Below are positions 1-5,843 of a DNA stretch of 6,839 bases, in pieces; the stretch's first letter is position 1, and every line of letters starts with the position of its first letter. The DNA comes from Enterocola sp045611845 (GTDB lineage Bacteria; Bacteroidota; Bacteroidia; Bacteroidales; Paludibacteraceae). The stretch is from positions 1 to 6,839 of the forward strand of contig JAZKXZ010000014.1 of the NCBI GenBank assembly GCA_045611845.1, given 5' to 3'. The notes beneath the pieces are model-generated. The model made no database searches and was not told the origin of the DNA. It worked only from the letters and a program-made list of their open reading frames with translations. A program made the translations under genes and the position numbers.

Positions 1-11
1 TCTACCTTATT

Positions 12-120
<109 letters not shown>

Positions 121-126
121 TTTCAG

Positions 127-163
127 AGAAGCTTGCAACAATCAGTTGCAGGCTTCTTTTTTT
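127..163 (+). terminator. rho-independent terminator of the rRNA operon
   Basis: A 13-bp stem (127-139 with 145-157, one U-G wobble) with loop AATCA is followed directly by a T run at 158-163. It lies just past the 5S end and is well placed to end the rRNA transcript. Confidence 0.9.
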
Positions 164-227
164 ATGCTCTAATTTTACTTTATTTTACTTATATTAGTGT
201 TTTCTTTATAATTTTTAGGTAATTTTT

Positions 228-260
228 GTTGAGCACTTCCATTATAAACTATTACTTTTG
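228..260 (+). promoter_or_regulatory. candidate Bacteroidetes-type promoter for the SIMPL gene
   Basis: TACTTTTG at 253-260 matches the Bacteroidetes -7 consensus TAnnTTTG exactly. A -33 candidate GTTG lies at 228-231, leaving a 21-nt spacer after the TTG. Transcription would begin near 267, giving a leader of only 13-19 nt before the ATGs at 280 and 286. The region is AT-rich, so a chance match is possible. Confidence 0.45.
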
Positions 261-279
261 CTTTATATATTTAAATATT

Positions 280-990
280 ATGATTATGAACAAAGGAAGA
301 TTTTATTCAGGTCTGGCTATAATGGTGGGACTAATAGTATTAGGAATTATGATTCCTGTGGGTGTGAACCAATATATGTCTTATACAAGAACAGTGGATG
401 TAAAAGGGCTTTGCGAACGCGAAGTAATGGCAGATAAAGTTATTTGGCCATTATCTTATAAGATTATGGGCGACGATTTACAAAGTGTTTACAAACAAAT
501 TGATGCTCAAAACAAGGTGATAGTTTCGTTTCTGAAAGATGGAGGCATTCAAGAGAATGAAATCTCTATTGCATCTCCAAAAATTTCAGATAAGTTTGCA
601 AATGAGTATGGAAATCACGACCGCTTGTATCGTTATGTTACAACCAATGTAGTTACTGTTTGCACAGACAAAGTAGATACTGTGCTAGCGCTTATGAGCA
701 AACAATCACAGCTTATTAAGCAAGGTGTAACACTTTCTTCAGATAATTGGGAAAATCCAACAGAATTCAAATTTGAAGGCTTAAATGACCTTAAACCAGA
801 AGTGGTGGAAGAAGCTACTATCAATGCACGCCAAACTGCAGAAAAGTTTGCTGAAGACTCTGATAGTAAACTAGGCAAGATTAAGCGTGCAAGTCAGGGC
901 TCATTTAGCATAGAAAATCGTGACTCAAACACTCCTCATATTAAACGTGTGCGCGTGGTCTCTTCTATTACTTATTATTTGAGTGAGTAA
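280..990 (+). CDS. SIMPL domain-containing protein (DUF541), membrane-anchored
   Basis: A protein of 236 residues. One hydrophobic segment at about residues 8-29 (FYSGLAIMVGLIVLGIMIPV) follows a short basic N-terminus and looks like an uncleaved anchor or signal segment, so the rest should lie in the periplasm. Residues 37-235 match the SIMPL/DUF541 family: the opening strand RTVDVKGLCEREVMADKVIW, a central YRYVTTNVVTV, then GLNDLKPEVVEEATINAR and the closing IKRVRVVSSITYYL. The family is common in Bacteroidetes and its biochemical role is poorly defined; envelope and stress roles have been proposed for relatives. The reading frame opens upstream at a TTG (226), but that start would add an unlikely N-terminus and lies above the predicted promoter. 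ATG 280 or ATG 286 is preferred, and the two differ by two residues. It probably shares a transcript with the DUF2130 gene 29 nt downstream. Confidence 0.88.
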   Translation: MIMNKGRFYSGLAIMVGLIVLGIMIPVGVNQYMSYTRTVDVKGLCEREVMADKVIWPLSYKIMGDDLQSVYKQIDAQNKVIVSFLKDGGIQENEISIASPKISDKFANEYGNHDRLYRYVTTNVVTVCTDKVDTVLALMSKQSQLIKQGVTLSSDNWENPTEFKFEGLNDLKPEVVEEATINARQTAEKFAEDSDSKLGKIKRASQGSFSIENRDSNTPHIKRVRVVSSITYYLSE

Positions 991-1019
991 AAGAAAAGCA
1001 AGGAAAAAAATAGTAAGAT

Positions 1020-2354
1020 ATGAGAGAATTAAAGTGTCCTAAATGTGGAAATGTGTTTTCTGTGGATGAGGCAGATTATGCAGCTATTGTTGGTCAAGTG
1101 AGAAGTAAGGAGTTTGAGGCAGAGGTGAATAATCGTGTGGCTGAAATACAGAAGCAAAATCAGTTGCAACAAGAGGCCAACACCATAAAGATAAGTCAGG
1201 AGTATCAAAGTAAGTTGAATTCAAAACAAGCAGAACTTTCTGATAAGGATAAGGAGATTCTTCTTCTGAAGTCTCAGCTAGAAGGTTTTAATCAGGCTAA
1301 ACAACTTGAGTTTAATGAAGAGCGTATGAAGGTTTCAGAAGAAATCCTTCAGCTTAAAACACAAATTGCGCAAAATGAGGATAAGATACGCATTGCTTTG
1401 ATGGAAGAGCAAGGCAGATATAAAGATACTCTGCAAAGCAAAGAAAATGATTTGCTAAGGCTAAAAAGTGAGTTGGAACTTAAGAAGAATGAGGCTATAA
1501 TTCGTGAAAATAATATTAAGGAGAGTTATGAGCGTCAACTTAAGGAAAAACAAGAAATGGTAGATTATTACAAGGATTTAAAGGCAAAACTTTCTACTAA
1601 GATGGTAGGGGAAACTCTTGAGGCTCATTGTGAAATTGAGTTTAATAGATATCGAACAACGATGTTCCCTAATGCTTATTTTGAAAAGGATAATGATTCG
1701 GCTACTGGTAGTAAAGGTGACTTTATTTTCAAAGATTATGATGAGGAGCATACAGAGTATATATCTATAATGTTTGAGATGAAAAATGAGATGGATACAA
1801 CTGCCACTAAGCATAAAAACGAACATTTCTTTGAAAAACTAGATAAGGATAGAAGAGAAAAGGGCTGTGAATATGCTGTTTTGGTGTCGCTACTTGAGCA
1901 AGACAATGAGTTTTACAATGGTGGTATTGTGGATGTGTCTTACCGCTATCCAAAAATGTATGTGGTGCGTCCTCAATTCTTTTTACCAATCATTTCACTT
2001 CTTTCACAGGCTTCTAAGAACACGATTGAGTATAAGAAGGAGTTGATTAGAGCACGCCAACAATCTGTGGATATTACAAACTTTGAAAATAAGATTAATG
2101 ATTTTAAAGAGAAATTTGGCAAACACTATACTAGTGCAAGTGCTAAGTTTATGAAGGCTGTAGATGATATAGACAAAGCGATAAAGAATCTTCAGGATAT
2201 GAAGAAAGAACTTCTTGCTTCAGAGAACTATCTAAGACTTGCCAATAATGACACTGACGATTTAACAATAAAGAAATTGACTCGTGGCAATCCAACCATG
2301 AAGAAAATGTTTGAGCAGGCAAGAATAGTAGAGGAAAATAACAACAATGAGTAA
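1020..2354 (+). CDS. DUF2130 domain-containing protein, putative PD-(D/E)xK-type nuclease
   Basis: A protein of 444 residues that is probably cytoplasmic. Residues 5-10 carry KCPKCG, half of a zinc ribbon, with no second Cys pair nearby. About residues 28-188 are charged, heptad-like and rich in Lys, Glu and Gln, as in a long coiled coil. Residues 190-335 are the conserved DUF2130 core: STKMVGETLEAHCEIEFNR, FPNAYFEKDND, GSKGDFIF, SIMFEMKNE and KDRREKGCEYAVLVSLLE. Asp234 (in GDF), Glu253 and Lys255 (in FEMK) have the D...ExK spacing of PD-(D/E)xK nucleases; the nuclease assignment is an inference from this pattern and from what I recall of the family. A Lys-rich helical tail closes the protein at about 335-440. 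A weak AAGGA at 1000-1004 precedes the ATG at a long 15-nt distance. It follows the SIMPL gene by 29 nt, so co-transcription is likely. Family membership is firm; the function is unknown. Confidence 0.9.
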   Translation: MRELKCPKCGNVFSVDEADYAAIVGQVRSKEFEAEVNNRVAEIQKQNQLQQEANTIKISQEYQSKLNSKQAELSDKDKEILLLKSQLEGFNQAKQLEFNEERMKVSEEILQLKTQIAQNEDKIRIALMEEQGRYKDTLQSKENDLLRLKSELELKKNEAIIRENNIKESYERQLKEKQEMVDYYKDLKAKLSTKMVGETLEAHCEIEFNRYRTTMFPNAYFEKDNDSATGSKGDFIFKDYDEEHTEYISIMFEMKNEMDTTATKHKNEHFFEKLDKDRREKGCEYAVLVSLLEQDNEFYNGGIVDVSYRYPKMYVVRPQFFLPIISLLSQASKNTIEYKKELIRARQQSVDITNFENKINDFKEKFGKHYTSASAKFMKAVDDIDKAIKNLQDMKKELLASENYLRLANNDTDDLTIKKLTRGNPTMKKMFEQARIVEENNNNE

Positions 2355-2380
2355 GCCGCGTGGCTTACTCATTTTATTTA
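2347..2380 (+). terminator. terminator of the SIMPL-DUF2130 unit, overlapping the stop codon
   Basis: An 11-bp perfect stem (2347-2357 with 2362-2372) with loop GCGT is followed by TTTATTTA. The TAA stop codon (2352-2354) lies inside the left arm. The gene on the other strand ends at 2378, so the hairpin sits between convergent genes; its - strand continuation is also T-rich and it may act both ways. Confidence 0.8.
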
Positions 2381-3187
2381 CTTTCTACCGGTGAAATTTT
2401 CCATTCCGTGGAAGATGCCTACTACTTCACCAAAGATGAAGTCGAATAGGTTTATTGGTAACACTGCCTGACAGAAGCGAATGAAATGGAATCCAAATGG
2501 AAGTCCTTTAAACCATTTGTTTTTTTCAATTGCTTTGATAATTTTTTTGGCAGTTGGTTCTGGTTTTAGGATAGGGAAGAAGCGAGATTTTACTCCGGTG
2601 AACATACCTGTGCTAATGAAGTATGGTGCCACGGTGCTCACTTTTACATTGCTTTTTGCTTGTTTAAGTTCTATGCGTAGTGAGTCTGACCAACCTGTTA
2701 CTGCCCATTTGCTGGCTGCGTAAACAGACATGCGTGGGTTTGAAATCATACCTGCGGCTGATGCAATATTGCACACGTGACCGAAGTTTCTTTCTATCAT
2801 GCCTGGTAGGAAGGCTAGAGTTACTAGCATTGGTGCTGTGGCGTTGATGTTCATGGTGCGAGTGATGTCGCCAACGCTTTGCTCTGCAAATGTTTTGTTG
2901 TTTGCCACAATGCCTGCACAGTTAATCACAATGTCGATGCCACCAGTATTTTTCGTTGCCACACTTGCAGCCTCTTCTACCGATGTAGGGTTTGATACAT
3001 CTACCTTTTGGGTGTAAACTTTGCCTTTGCCATTTAACTCGGCTTTGGTGCTAGCCATATTATCTTCGTTGATATCCCAAATGGTAAGGCTGTGTGCACC
3101 TTTTTCTAGGACAATGCGTCCCATGATTCTGCCAATGCCTGAACCACCACCAGTGATAAGCACATTGGTACCTTTAATTTTTGTCAT
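2378..3187 (-). CDS. SDR family NAD(P)-dependent oxidoreductase
   Basis: A classical short-chain dehydrogenase/reductase of 269 residues. The Rossmann nucleotide-binding motif is TGGGSGIG at 12-19. Asp38, at the end of the second strand (IWDIN), suggests a preference for NAD(H) over NADP(H). DV at 64-65 is the adenine-pocket motif. NCAG at 89-92 stands in for the usual NNAG. The catalytic tetrad reads Asn115, Ser143 (IAS), Tyr156 and Lys160 (YAASK). The usual PG after the sixth strand is replaced by APYFISTGM, as in 17-beta-hydroxysteroid-dehydrogenase-11/retinol-dehydrogenase-like SDRs. Residues 225-260 are rich in Phe, Ile and Leu and could bind a membrane or a lipid substrate; the actual substrate cannot be told. 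The ATG is followed at once by the Rossmann strand, which supports this start. It stands alone, convergent with the DUF2130 gene and divergent from ssrA. Confidence 0.93.
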   Translation of the reverse strand: MTKIKGTNVLITGGGSGIGRIMGRIVLEKGAHSLTIWDINEDNMASTKAELNGKGKVYTQKVDVSNPTSVEEAASVATKNTGGIDIVINCAGIVANNKTFAEQSVGDITRTMNINATAPMLVTLAFLPGMIERNFGHVCNIASAAGMISNPRMSVYAASKWAVTGWSDSLRIELKQAKSNVKVSTVAPYFISTGMFTGVKSRFFPILKPEPTAKKIIKAIEKNKWFKGLPFGFHFIRFCQAVLPINLFDFIFGEVVGIFHGMENFTGRK

Positions 3188-3205
3188 TGTTCTTTTTTTT
3201 TAGTT

Positions 3206-3230
3206 AGGAGTTAGTAATTACTAAACTCCT
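3206..3230 (-). other. hairpin in the dehydrogenase leader
   Basis: AGGAGTT and AACTCCT form a 7-bp outer stem, continued by AGT/ACT past one bulged base, with loop AATT. On the - strand it lies 19-43 nt before the start codon and is followed by an A-rich stretch, not a T run, so it is not a terminator. Its role is unknown; mRNA stability or translation effects are possible. Confidence 0.4.
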
Positions 3231-3252
3231 ATTGGGTTAGGGTGAAAATATG

Positions 3253-3303
3253 TGCACAAAAGTAGTGGTTTTGTGCAATTTGTAGGGCAGATTTTGCACA
3301 AAA
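3253..3303. repeat. three alternating copies of TGCACAAAA (operator-like cluster)
   Basis: TGCACAAAA occurs at 3253-3261 and 3295-3303, and its exact reverse complement TTTTGTGCA at 3269-3277. Neighbouring copies form a 9-bp inverted repeat with a 7-nt spacer and a 10-bp one (3269-3278 with 3294-3303) with a 15-nt spacer. A further core TGTGCA lies at 3314-3319. The cores start about 19-23 bp apart, close to two helical turns. It lies between the divergent dehydrogenase gene and ssrA, and the first copy overlaps a possible -7 box of the dehydrogenase. Binding by a dimeric regulator is an inference. Confidence 0.55.
3257..3264 (-). promoter_or_regulatory. possible -7 box for the dehydrogenase gene
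   Basis: Read on the - strand, TACTTTTG matches TAnnTTTG exactly and is identical to the -7 box proposed for the SIMPL gene. Transcription would start near 3250, giving a leader of about 63 nt. No TTTG is found at the expected -33 distance, and a second match (TATTTTTG, 3306-3299) lies nearby, so the choice is uncertain. Confidence 0.3.
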
Positions 3304-3320
3304 ATATGTTAAATGTGCAG

Positions 3321-3375
3321 AAATTTGTGAAAATTTGTGATGAGAATTGGGATTTTGTAATATATTTGTAATATA
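3321..3375. repeat. tandem 10-bp and 11-bp direct repeats upstream of ssrA
   Basis: AAATTTGTGA is repeated exactly at 3321-3330 and 3331-3340. Fourteen bases later TTTGTAATATA is repeated exactly at 3354-3364 and 3365-3375. Both units carry TTTGT and have a period of about one helical turn. They end 16 bp before the -33 box of the ssrA promoter, where an upstream element or activator site could lie. The second repeat also creates TATATTTG (3361-3368), another -7-like match. Confidence 0.6.
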
Positions 3376-3390
3376 TTTTTAGCGAAAAAA

Positions 3391-3423
3391 TTTGGAAGAT
3401 ATTGGGCGAAGATATTATCTTTG
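3391..3423 (+). promoter_or_regulatory. ssrA promoter, Bacteroidetes type
   Basis: TTTG at 3391-3394 (-33) and TATCTTTG at 3416-3423 (-7, exact TAnnTTTG) are 21 nt apart. With the final G at -7, transcription starts near 3430, four bases before the mature tmRNA 5' end at 3434. That fits a short leader removed by RNase P. Motif match, spacing and position agree. Confidence 0.75.
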
Positions 3424-3433
3424 CGGTCCCTTA

Positions 3434-3827
3434 GGGGCTGACTGGCTTTGACAGCGAGCAGAACTAAGGTGTAAGCATGCAGAGCGTTGTAAGTGGGCTC
3501 TATAATCTGAACTTTCGAAACTATAACTGGCGAAAATACTTACGCTCTTGCTGCTTAATCGAAGTATAGTAGATTAGCTTTATCCTTTCACAAGGTGACT
3601 GGACAAGACATCTCCCATTGGCCCCTGTTCTGAGGCAGGATGAAACGGAGGTGCTGCAATATCGGAACTCGTACCTTTAGGCTTGGATAAGGGTATTAAA
3701 CTTTAGAAGATAAGCTCGTAATTGGTGGCTCTGGTCTTGTTGCGAGACGAAAATGAAGGCAGAGATAAGCATGTAGAAAGCACGTTATTTCCTCGTTTGG
3801 ACGAGGGTTCAATCCCCTCCAGCTCCA
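3434..3827 (+). ncRNA. ssrA: transfer-messenger RNA (tmRNA)
   Basis: Rescues ribosomes stalled on broken mRNAs, together with SmpB, by acting first as alanyl-tRNA and then as a short mRNA. The tRNA-like ends are clear. GGGGCTG (3434-3440) pairs with CAGCTCC (3820-3826) in a 7-bp acceptor stem whose third pair is G-U, the identity element for alanyl-tRNA synthetase. The T arm is GAGGG, loop TTCAATC, CCCTC (3803-3819), and the discriminator base is A3827. CCA is not encoded (CAA follows), so it must be added after transcription. The interior holds the tag reading frame and pseudoknot-rich sequence. The length of 394 nt is typical of one-piece tmRNA. Confidence 0.97.
3529..3558 (+). other. tmRNA tag reading frame, peptide GENTYALAA
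   Basis: The codons GGC GAA AAT ACT TAC GCT CTT GCT GCT TAA encode GENTYALAA. The Gly resume codon is preceded by CTATAACT. The YALAA end is the usual signal for ClpXP-type proteases, and a tag starting with Gly-Glu agrees with what I recall of Bacteroidales tags. The resume codon is inferred from this comparison. Confidence 0.88.
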
Positions 3828-3828
3828 C

Positions 3829-3870
3829 AAATAAAAAATGAGATATCAAACGATATCTCATTTTTTATTT
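3829..3870. terminator. bidirectional terminator between ssrA and rny
   Basis: A perfect 19-bp inverted repeat (3829-3847 with 3852-3870) with loop AAAC (on the - strand GTTT). The core ATGAGATATC/GATATCTCAT is flanked by six A's on the left and six T's on the right, so either strand gives a hairpin with a U-rich tail. It starts two bases after the tmRNA 3' end and can end both ssrA and the convergent rny transcript. Confidence 0.85.
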
Positions 3871-3894
3871 ACGGAGCAATCCTTATTTAATTTA

Positions 3895-3923
3895 CGTGCT
3901 TCGCACGGCACCCAGAAGGGTGC
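3895..3923 (-). other. paired small hairpins after the rny stop codon
   Basis: Two GC-rich hairpins stand next to each other: GCACCC/GGGTGC (3908-3913 with 3918-3923, 4-nt loop), directly abutting the rny stop codon, and CGTGC/GCACG (3895-3899 with 3903-3907, 3-nt loop). No T run follows on the - strand, so the terminator proper is the hairpin at 3829-3870. They may protect or pause the 3' end of the mRNA. Confidence 0.45.
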
Positions 3924-5453
3924 TTATTTCGCTACCGCTACTGAACGAACCTCGCGGATAACTGTGATTTTCACTTGTCCTGGGTAGGTCATTTCGTCTT
4001 GAATGCGTTGTGCAATTTGACCAGATAGTAGCTCGGTTTCTTTGTCGCTAATCTTGTCGGCACCCACGATAACGCGTAGTTCGCGACCTGCTTGGATAGC
4101 GTAGGTTTTTTGTACGCCTGGATAGCTCATTGCTAGGTTTTCTAGGTCGTTTAAGCGTTTGATGTATGCTTCTACAATTTCTCTACGAGCACCTGGACGA
4201 GCACCTGAAATAGCGTCGCAAGCTTGTACCACTGGAGCAATCATGGTTTGCATTTCTACTTCGTCGTGGTGAGCGCCAATTGCATTGCAGATATCTGGTT
4301 TTTCACCACAGCGTTGTGCAATCTTCATACCTAGTAGTGCGTGTGGTAGTTCTGGTTCTTCGTCGGCTACCTTGCCAATATCGTGAAGCAGACCTGCACG
4401 GCGTGCTTTCTTAGGATTTAGTCCTAGTTCTGATGCCATCACAGCACATAGGTTTGCAGTTTCGCGTGCGTGTTGTAGTAGGTTTTGGCCGTATGATGAA
4501 CGATATTTCATCTTACCAATTAAACGCACTAGTTCTGGGTGCAGACCGTGGATACCAAGGTCGATAGTGGTGCGTTTACCTATTTCTACTATTTCTTCTT
4601 CAATTTGTTTGGTTACTTTAGAAACCACTTCTTCGATACGTGCTGGGTGGATACGTCCGTCTTGCACTAGTTGGTGAAGTGATAGACGAGCAATTTCACG
4701 GCGCACAGGGTCGAATGCTGAAAGCACGATAGCTTCTGGGGTGTCGTCTACTACGATTTCCACACCAGTGGCAGCTTCTAGTGCTCTAATGTTACGACCT
4801 TCGCGACCAATAATTCTACCTTTGATTTCGTCAGACTCAATGTGGAACACTGTTACTGCGTTTTCTATGGCAGTTTCACTTGCCACGCGTTGAATGCTGT
4901 TGATGATAACTTTTTTAGCTTCTTTATTGGCATTCATGCGAGCCTCTTCCATGATTTCGTTGGTGTACTGCATAGCAGCGGTTTTAGCCTCGTCTTTTAA
5001 AGACTCAATCATGGCGTTTTTAGCTTCTTCGGCAGAAAGTCCTGCGATAGCTTCTAGTTTTTCAATAGCTTTTTGATGAAGTTTGTCAAGTTCTTGATCT
5101 TTCTTCTCTGCTAGTTCTAGTTGGTTTTCTAGATTTGTTTTTAGAGTTTCTAGTTCACCTTCTTTTTTAAGAATCTTTTCTTCTTGTGCTACAAGAAGTT
5201 TTTCTTTTTGGTTTAGTTTTGCTTCTTGTGATTGAAGTTTAGAGTTTCTAGAGTTAGCTTGTTTGTCAAACTCGCTTTTTAGTTGAATGTATTTTTCTTT
5301 AACTTCTAGAAGTTTGGCTTTTTTTATGGCTTCCCCCTCTGCCTTAGCTGTTACGATTATGCTTTTTCCGCGAAGCTGTTGTGTTATCAATAAGATTGCT
5401 ATCGATATTACACAGCCCACAAGAAATGCAGCTATATAAAATATTAATTCCAT
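3924..5453 (-). CDS. rny: ribonuclease Y
   Basis: Membrane-anchored endoribonuclease that starts mRNA decay. The 509 residues are close to the family's usual length of about 520. The domains are in the standard order: an N-terminal transmembrane helix (about residues 3-24, FYIAAFLVGCVISIAILLI), a long Lys/Glu-rich coiled coil (about 35-190), a KH RNA-binding domain with IKGRIIGREGRNIR (GxxG at 216-219), and an HD domain (about 325-420) with metal-ligand candidates His328, His357-Asp358 (LLHDIGK), His395-His396 and Asp413. The C-terminal domain ends in YPGQVKITVIREVRSVAVAK, typical of the family. The ATG at 5453 directly precedes the anchor helix. In the direction of transcription it follows zapA by 102 nt, with a terminator-like hairpin between them. 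No frameshift or missing catalytic residue is seen. Confidence 0.97.
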   Translation of the reverse strand: MELIFYIAAFLVGCVISIAILLITQQLRGKSIIVTAKAEGEAIKKAKLLEVKEKYIQLKSEFDKQANSRNSKLQSQEAKLNQKEKLLVAQEEKILKKEGELETLKTNLENQLELAEKKDQELDKLHQKAIEKLEAIAGLSAEEAKNAMIESLKDEAKTAAMQYTNEIMEEARMNANKEAKKVIINSIQRVASETAIENAVTVFHIESDEIKGRIIGREGRNIRALEAATGVEIVVDDTPEAIVLSAFDPVRREIARLSLHQLVQDGRIHPARIEEVVSKVTKQIEEEIVEIGKRTTIDLGIHGLHPELVRLIGKMKYRSSYGQNLLQHARETANLCAVMASELGLNPKKARRAGLLHDIGKVADEEPELPHALLGMKIAQRCGEKPDICNAIGAHHDEVEMQTMIAPVVQACDAISGARPGARREIVEAYIKRLNDLENLAMSYPGVQKTYAIQAGRELRVIVGADKISDKETELLSGQIAQRIQDEMTYPGQVKITVIREVRSVAVAK

Positions 5454-5470
5454 AGTATATAAATAATTTT

Positions 5471-5524
5471 AAAATAAAAAATGCAACTCTTATTTGTCAT
5501 GTCTTCTGACAAATATAGAATTGC
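5471..5524 (-). terminator. terminator-like hairpin between zapA and rny
   Basis: On the - strand the arms 5524-5507 and 5499-5483 form 17 pairs with one G-U and one bulged A, closing a 7-nt loop (GAAGACA). After two bases a T-rich tail follows (TTTTTTATTTT, 5481-5471). It starts 31 nt past the zapA stop and would end that transcript, or attenuate read-through into rny. Confidence 0.7.
5510..5517 (-). promoter_or_regulatory. possible rny -7 box inside the hairpin
   Basis: TATATTTG on the - strand matches TAnnTTTG exactly. The predicted start near 5503 falls in the hairpin loop, giving a leader of about 50 nt. An identical TATATTTG lies at 5531-5524. Neither has a convincing -33 TTG at 19-21 nt, so the assignment is weak. 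Confidence 0.3.
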
Positions 5525-5555
5525 AAATATAAAACATACACGTGGGCGGATAGGT

Positions 5556-5843
5556 TTAATCCTTGGTGTATTGTCCTATTAGATTATTTAGTTCTGATAA
5601 ACTCTCTGAGATGTTATTAGACTGGTCTCTCTCGTACAATAAATTTACAGCAAAGTGTAAAAGCGTCATGCCAGAAAGTTTGTTATAATCTTTAACTGAT
5701 GAGTATTTTGAACAATATTTGGTGTGAATCTTATTAATCTCTCTTTCTGCTCTTCTGTAATAAGCCTCTTCACTCCTTTCGATGTATAATTTAAAATCAG
5801 TGCCTAGAATATTTAGCTTTATTTGAAGTTTATCATTATTCAT
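5556..5843 (-). CDS. zapA: cell division protein ZapA
   Basis: Cytoplasmic FtsZ-associated factor that bundles FtsZ filaments and stabilises the division ring. The 95 residues fit the family. The N-terminal half (LQIKLNILGTDFKLYIERSEEAYYRRAEREINKI) is the ZapA globular domain with its opening strand-turn-strand, and residues 52-90 (YNKLSGMTLLHFAVNLLYERDQ and on) are the C-terminal helix used for dimer and tetramer formation. The frame is open to an ATG at 5855, but the ATG at 5843 is preferred: it gives the usual short N-terminus (MNNDKLQIKLN) and an 8-nt overlap (ATGAATAA) with the stop of the upstream coiled-coil gene, as expected for coupled translation. The gene probably shares the promoter at 6165-6195. 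Confidence 0.87.
   Translation of the reverse strand: MNNDKLQIKLNILGTDFKLYIERSEEAYYRRAEREINKIHTKYCSKYSSVKDYNKLSGMTLLHFAVNLLYERDQSNNISESLSELNNLIGQYTKD

Noticed and set aside
226..279. Upstream TTG extension of the SIMPL gene
   Set aside because: The added residues are unlike the family N-terminus and would lie above the predicted promoter; ATG 280 or 286 precedes the anchor segment directly.
3206..3230. Riboswitch or terminator before the dehydrogenase gene
   Set aside because: A single short hairpin with an A-rich 3' flank and no T run or known aptamer pattern.
3895..3923. Terminator of rny in these two hairpins
   Set aside because: No T run follows on the - strand; the 19-bp hairpin at 3829-3870 is the better terminator.
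4894..5076. Open frame on the + strand inside rny
   Set aside because: It is antisense to a conserved gene, has no family likeness and is explained by rny codon composition. The same holds for frames at 633-878, 1578-1826, 1807-1989, 2481-2723, 2799-3017, 3021-3203 and 5909-6145.
5454..5555. 6S RNA gene next to zapA
   Set aside because: 6S RNA is often linked to zapA in other bacteria, but this gap is only 102 nt and is filled by a terminator-like hairpin; no 6S-type long helix with a central bubble fits.
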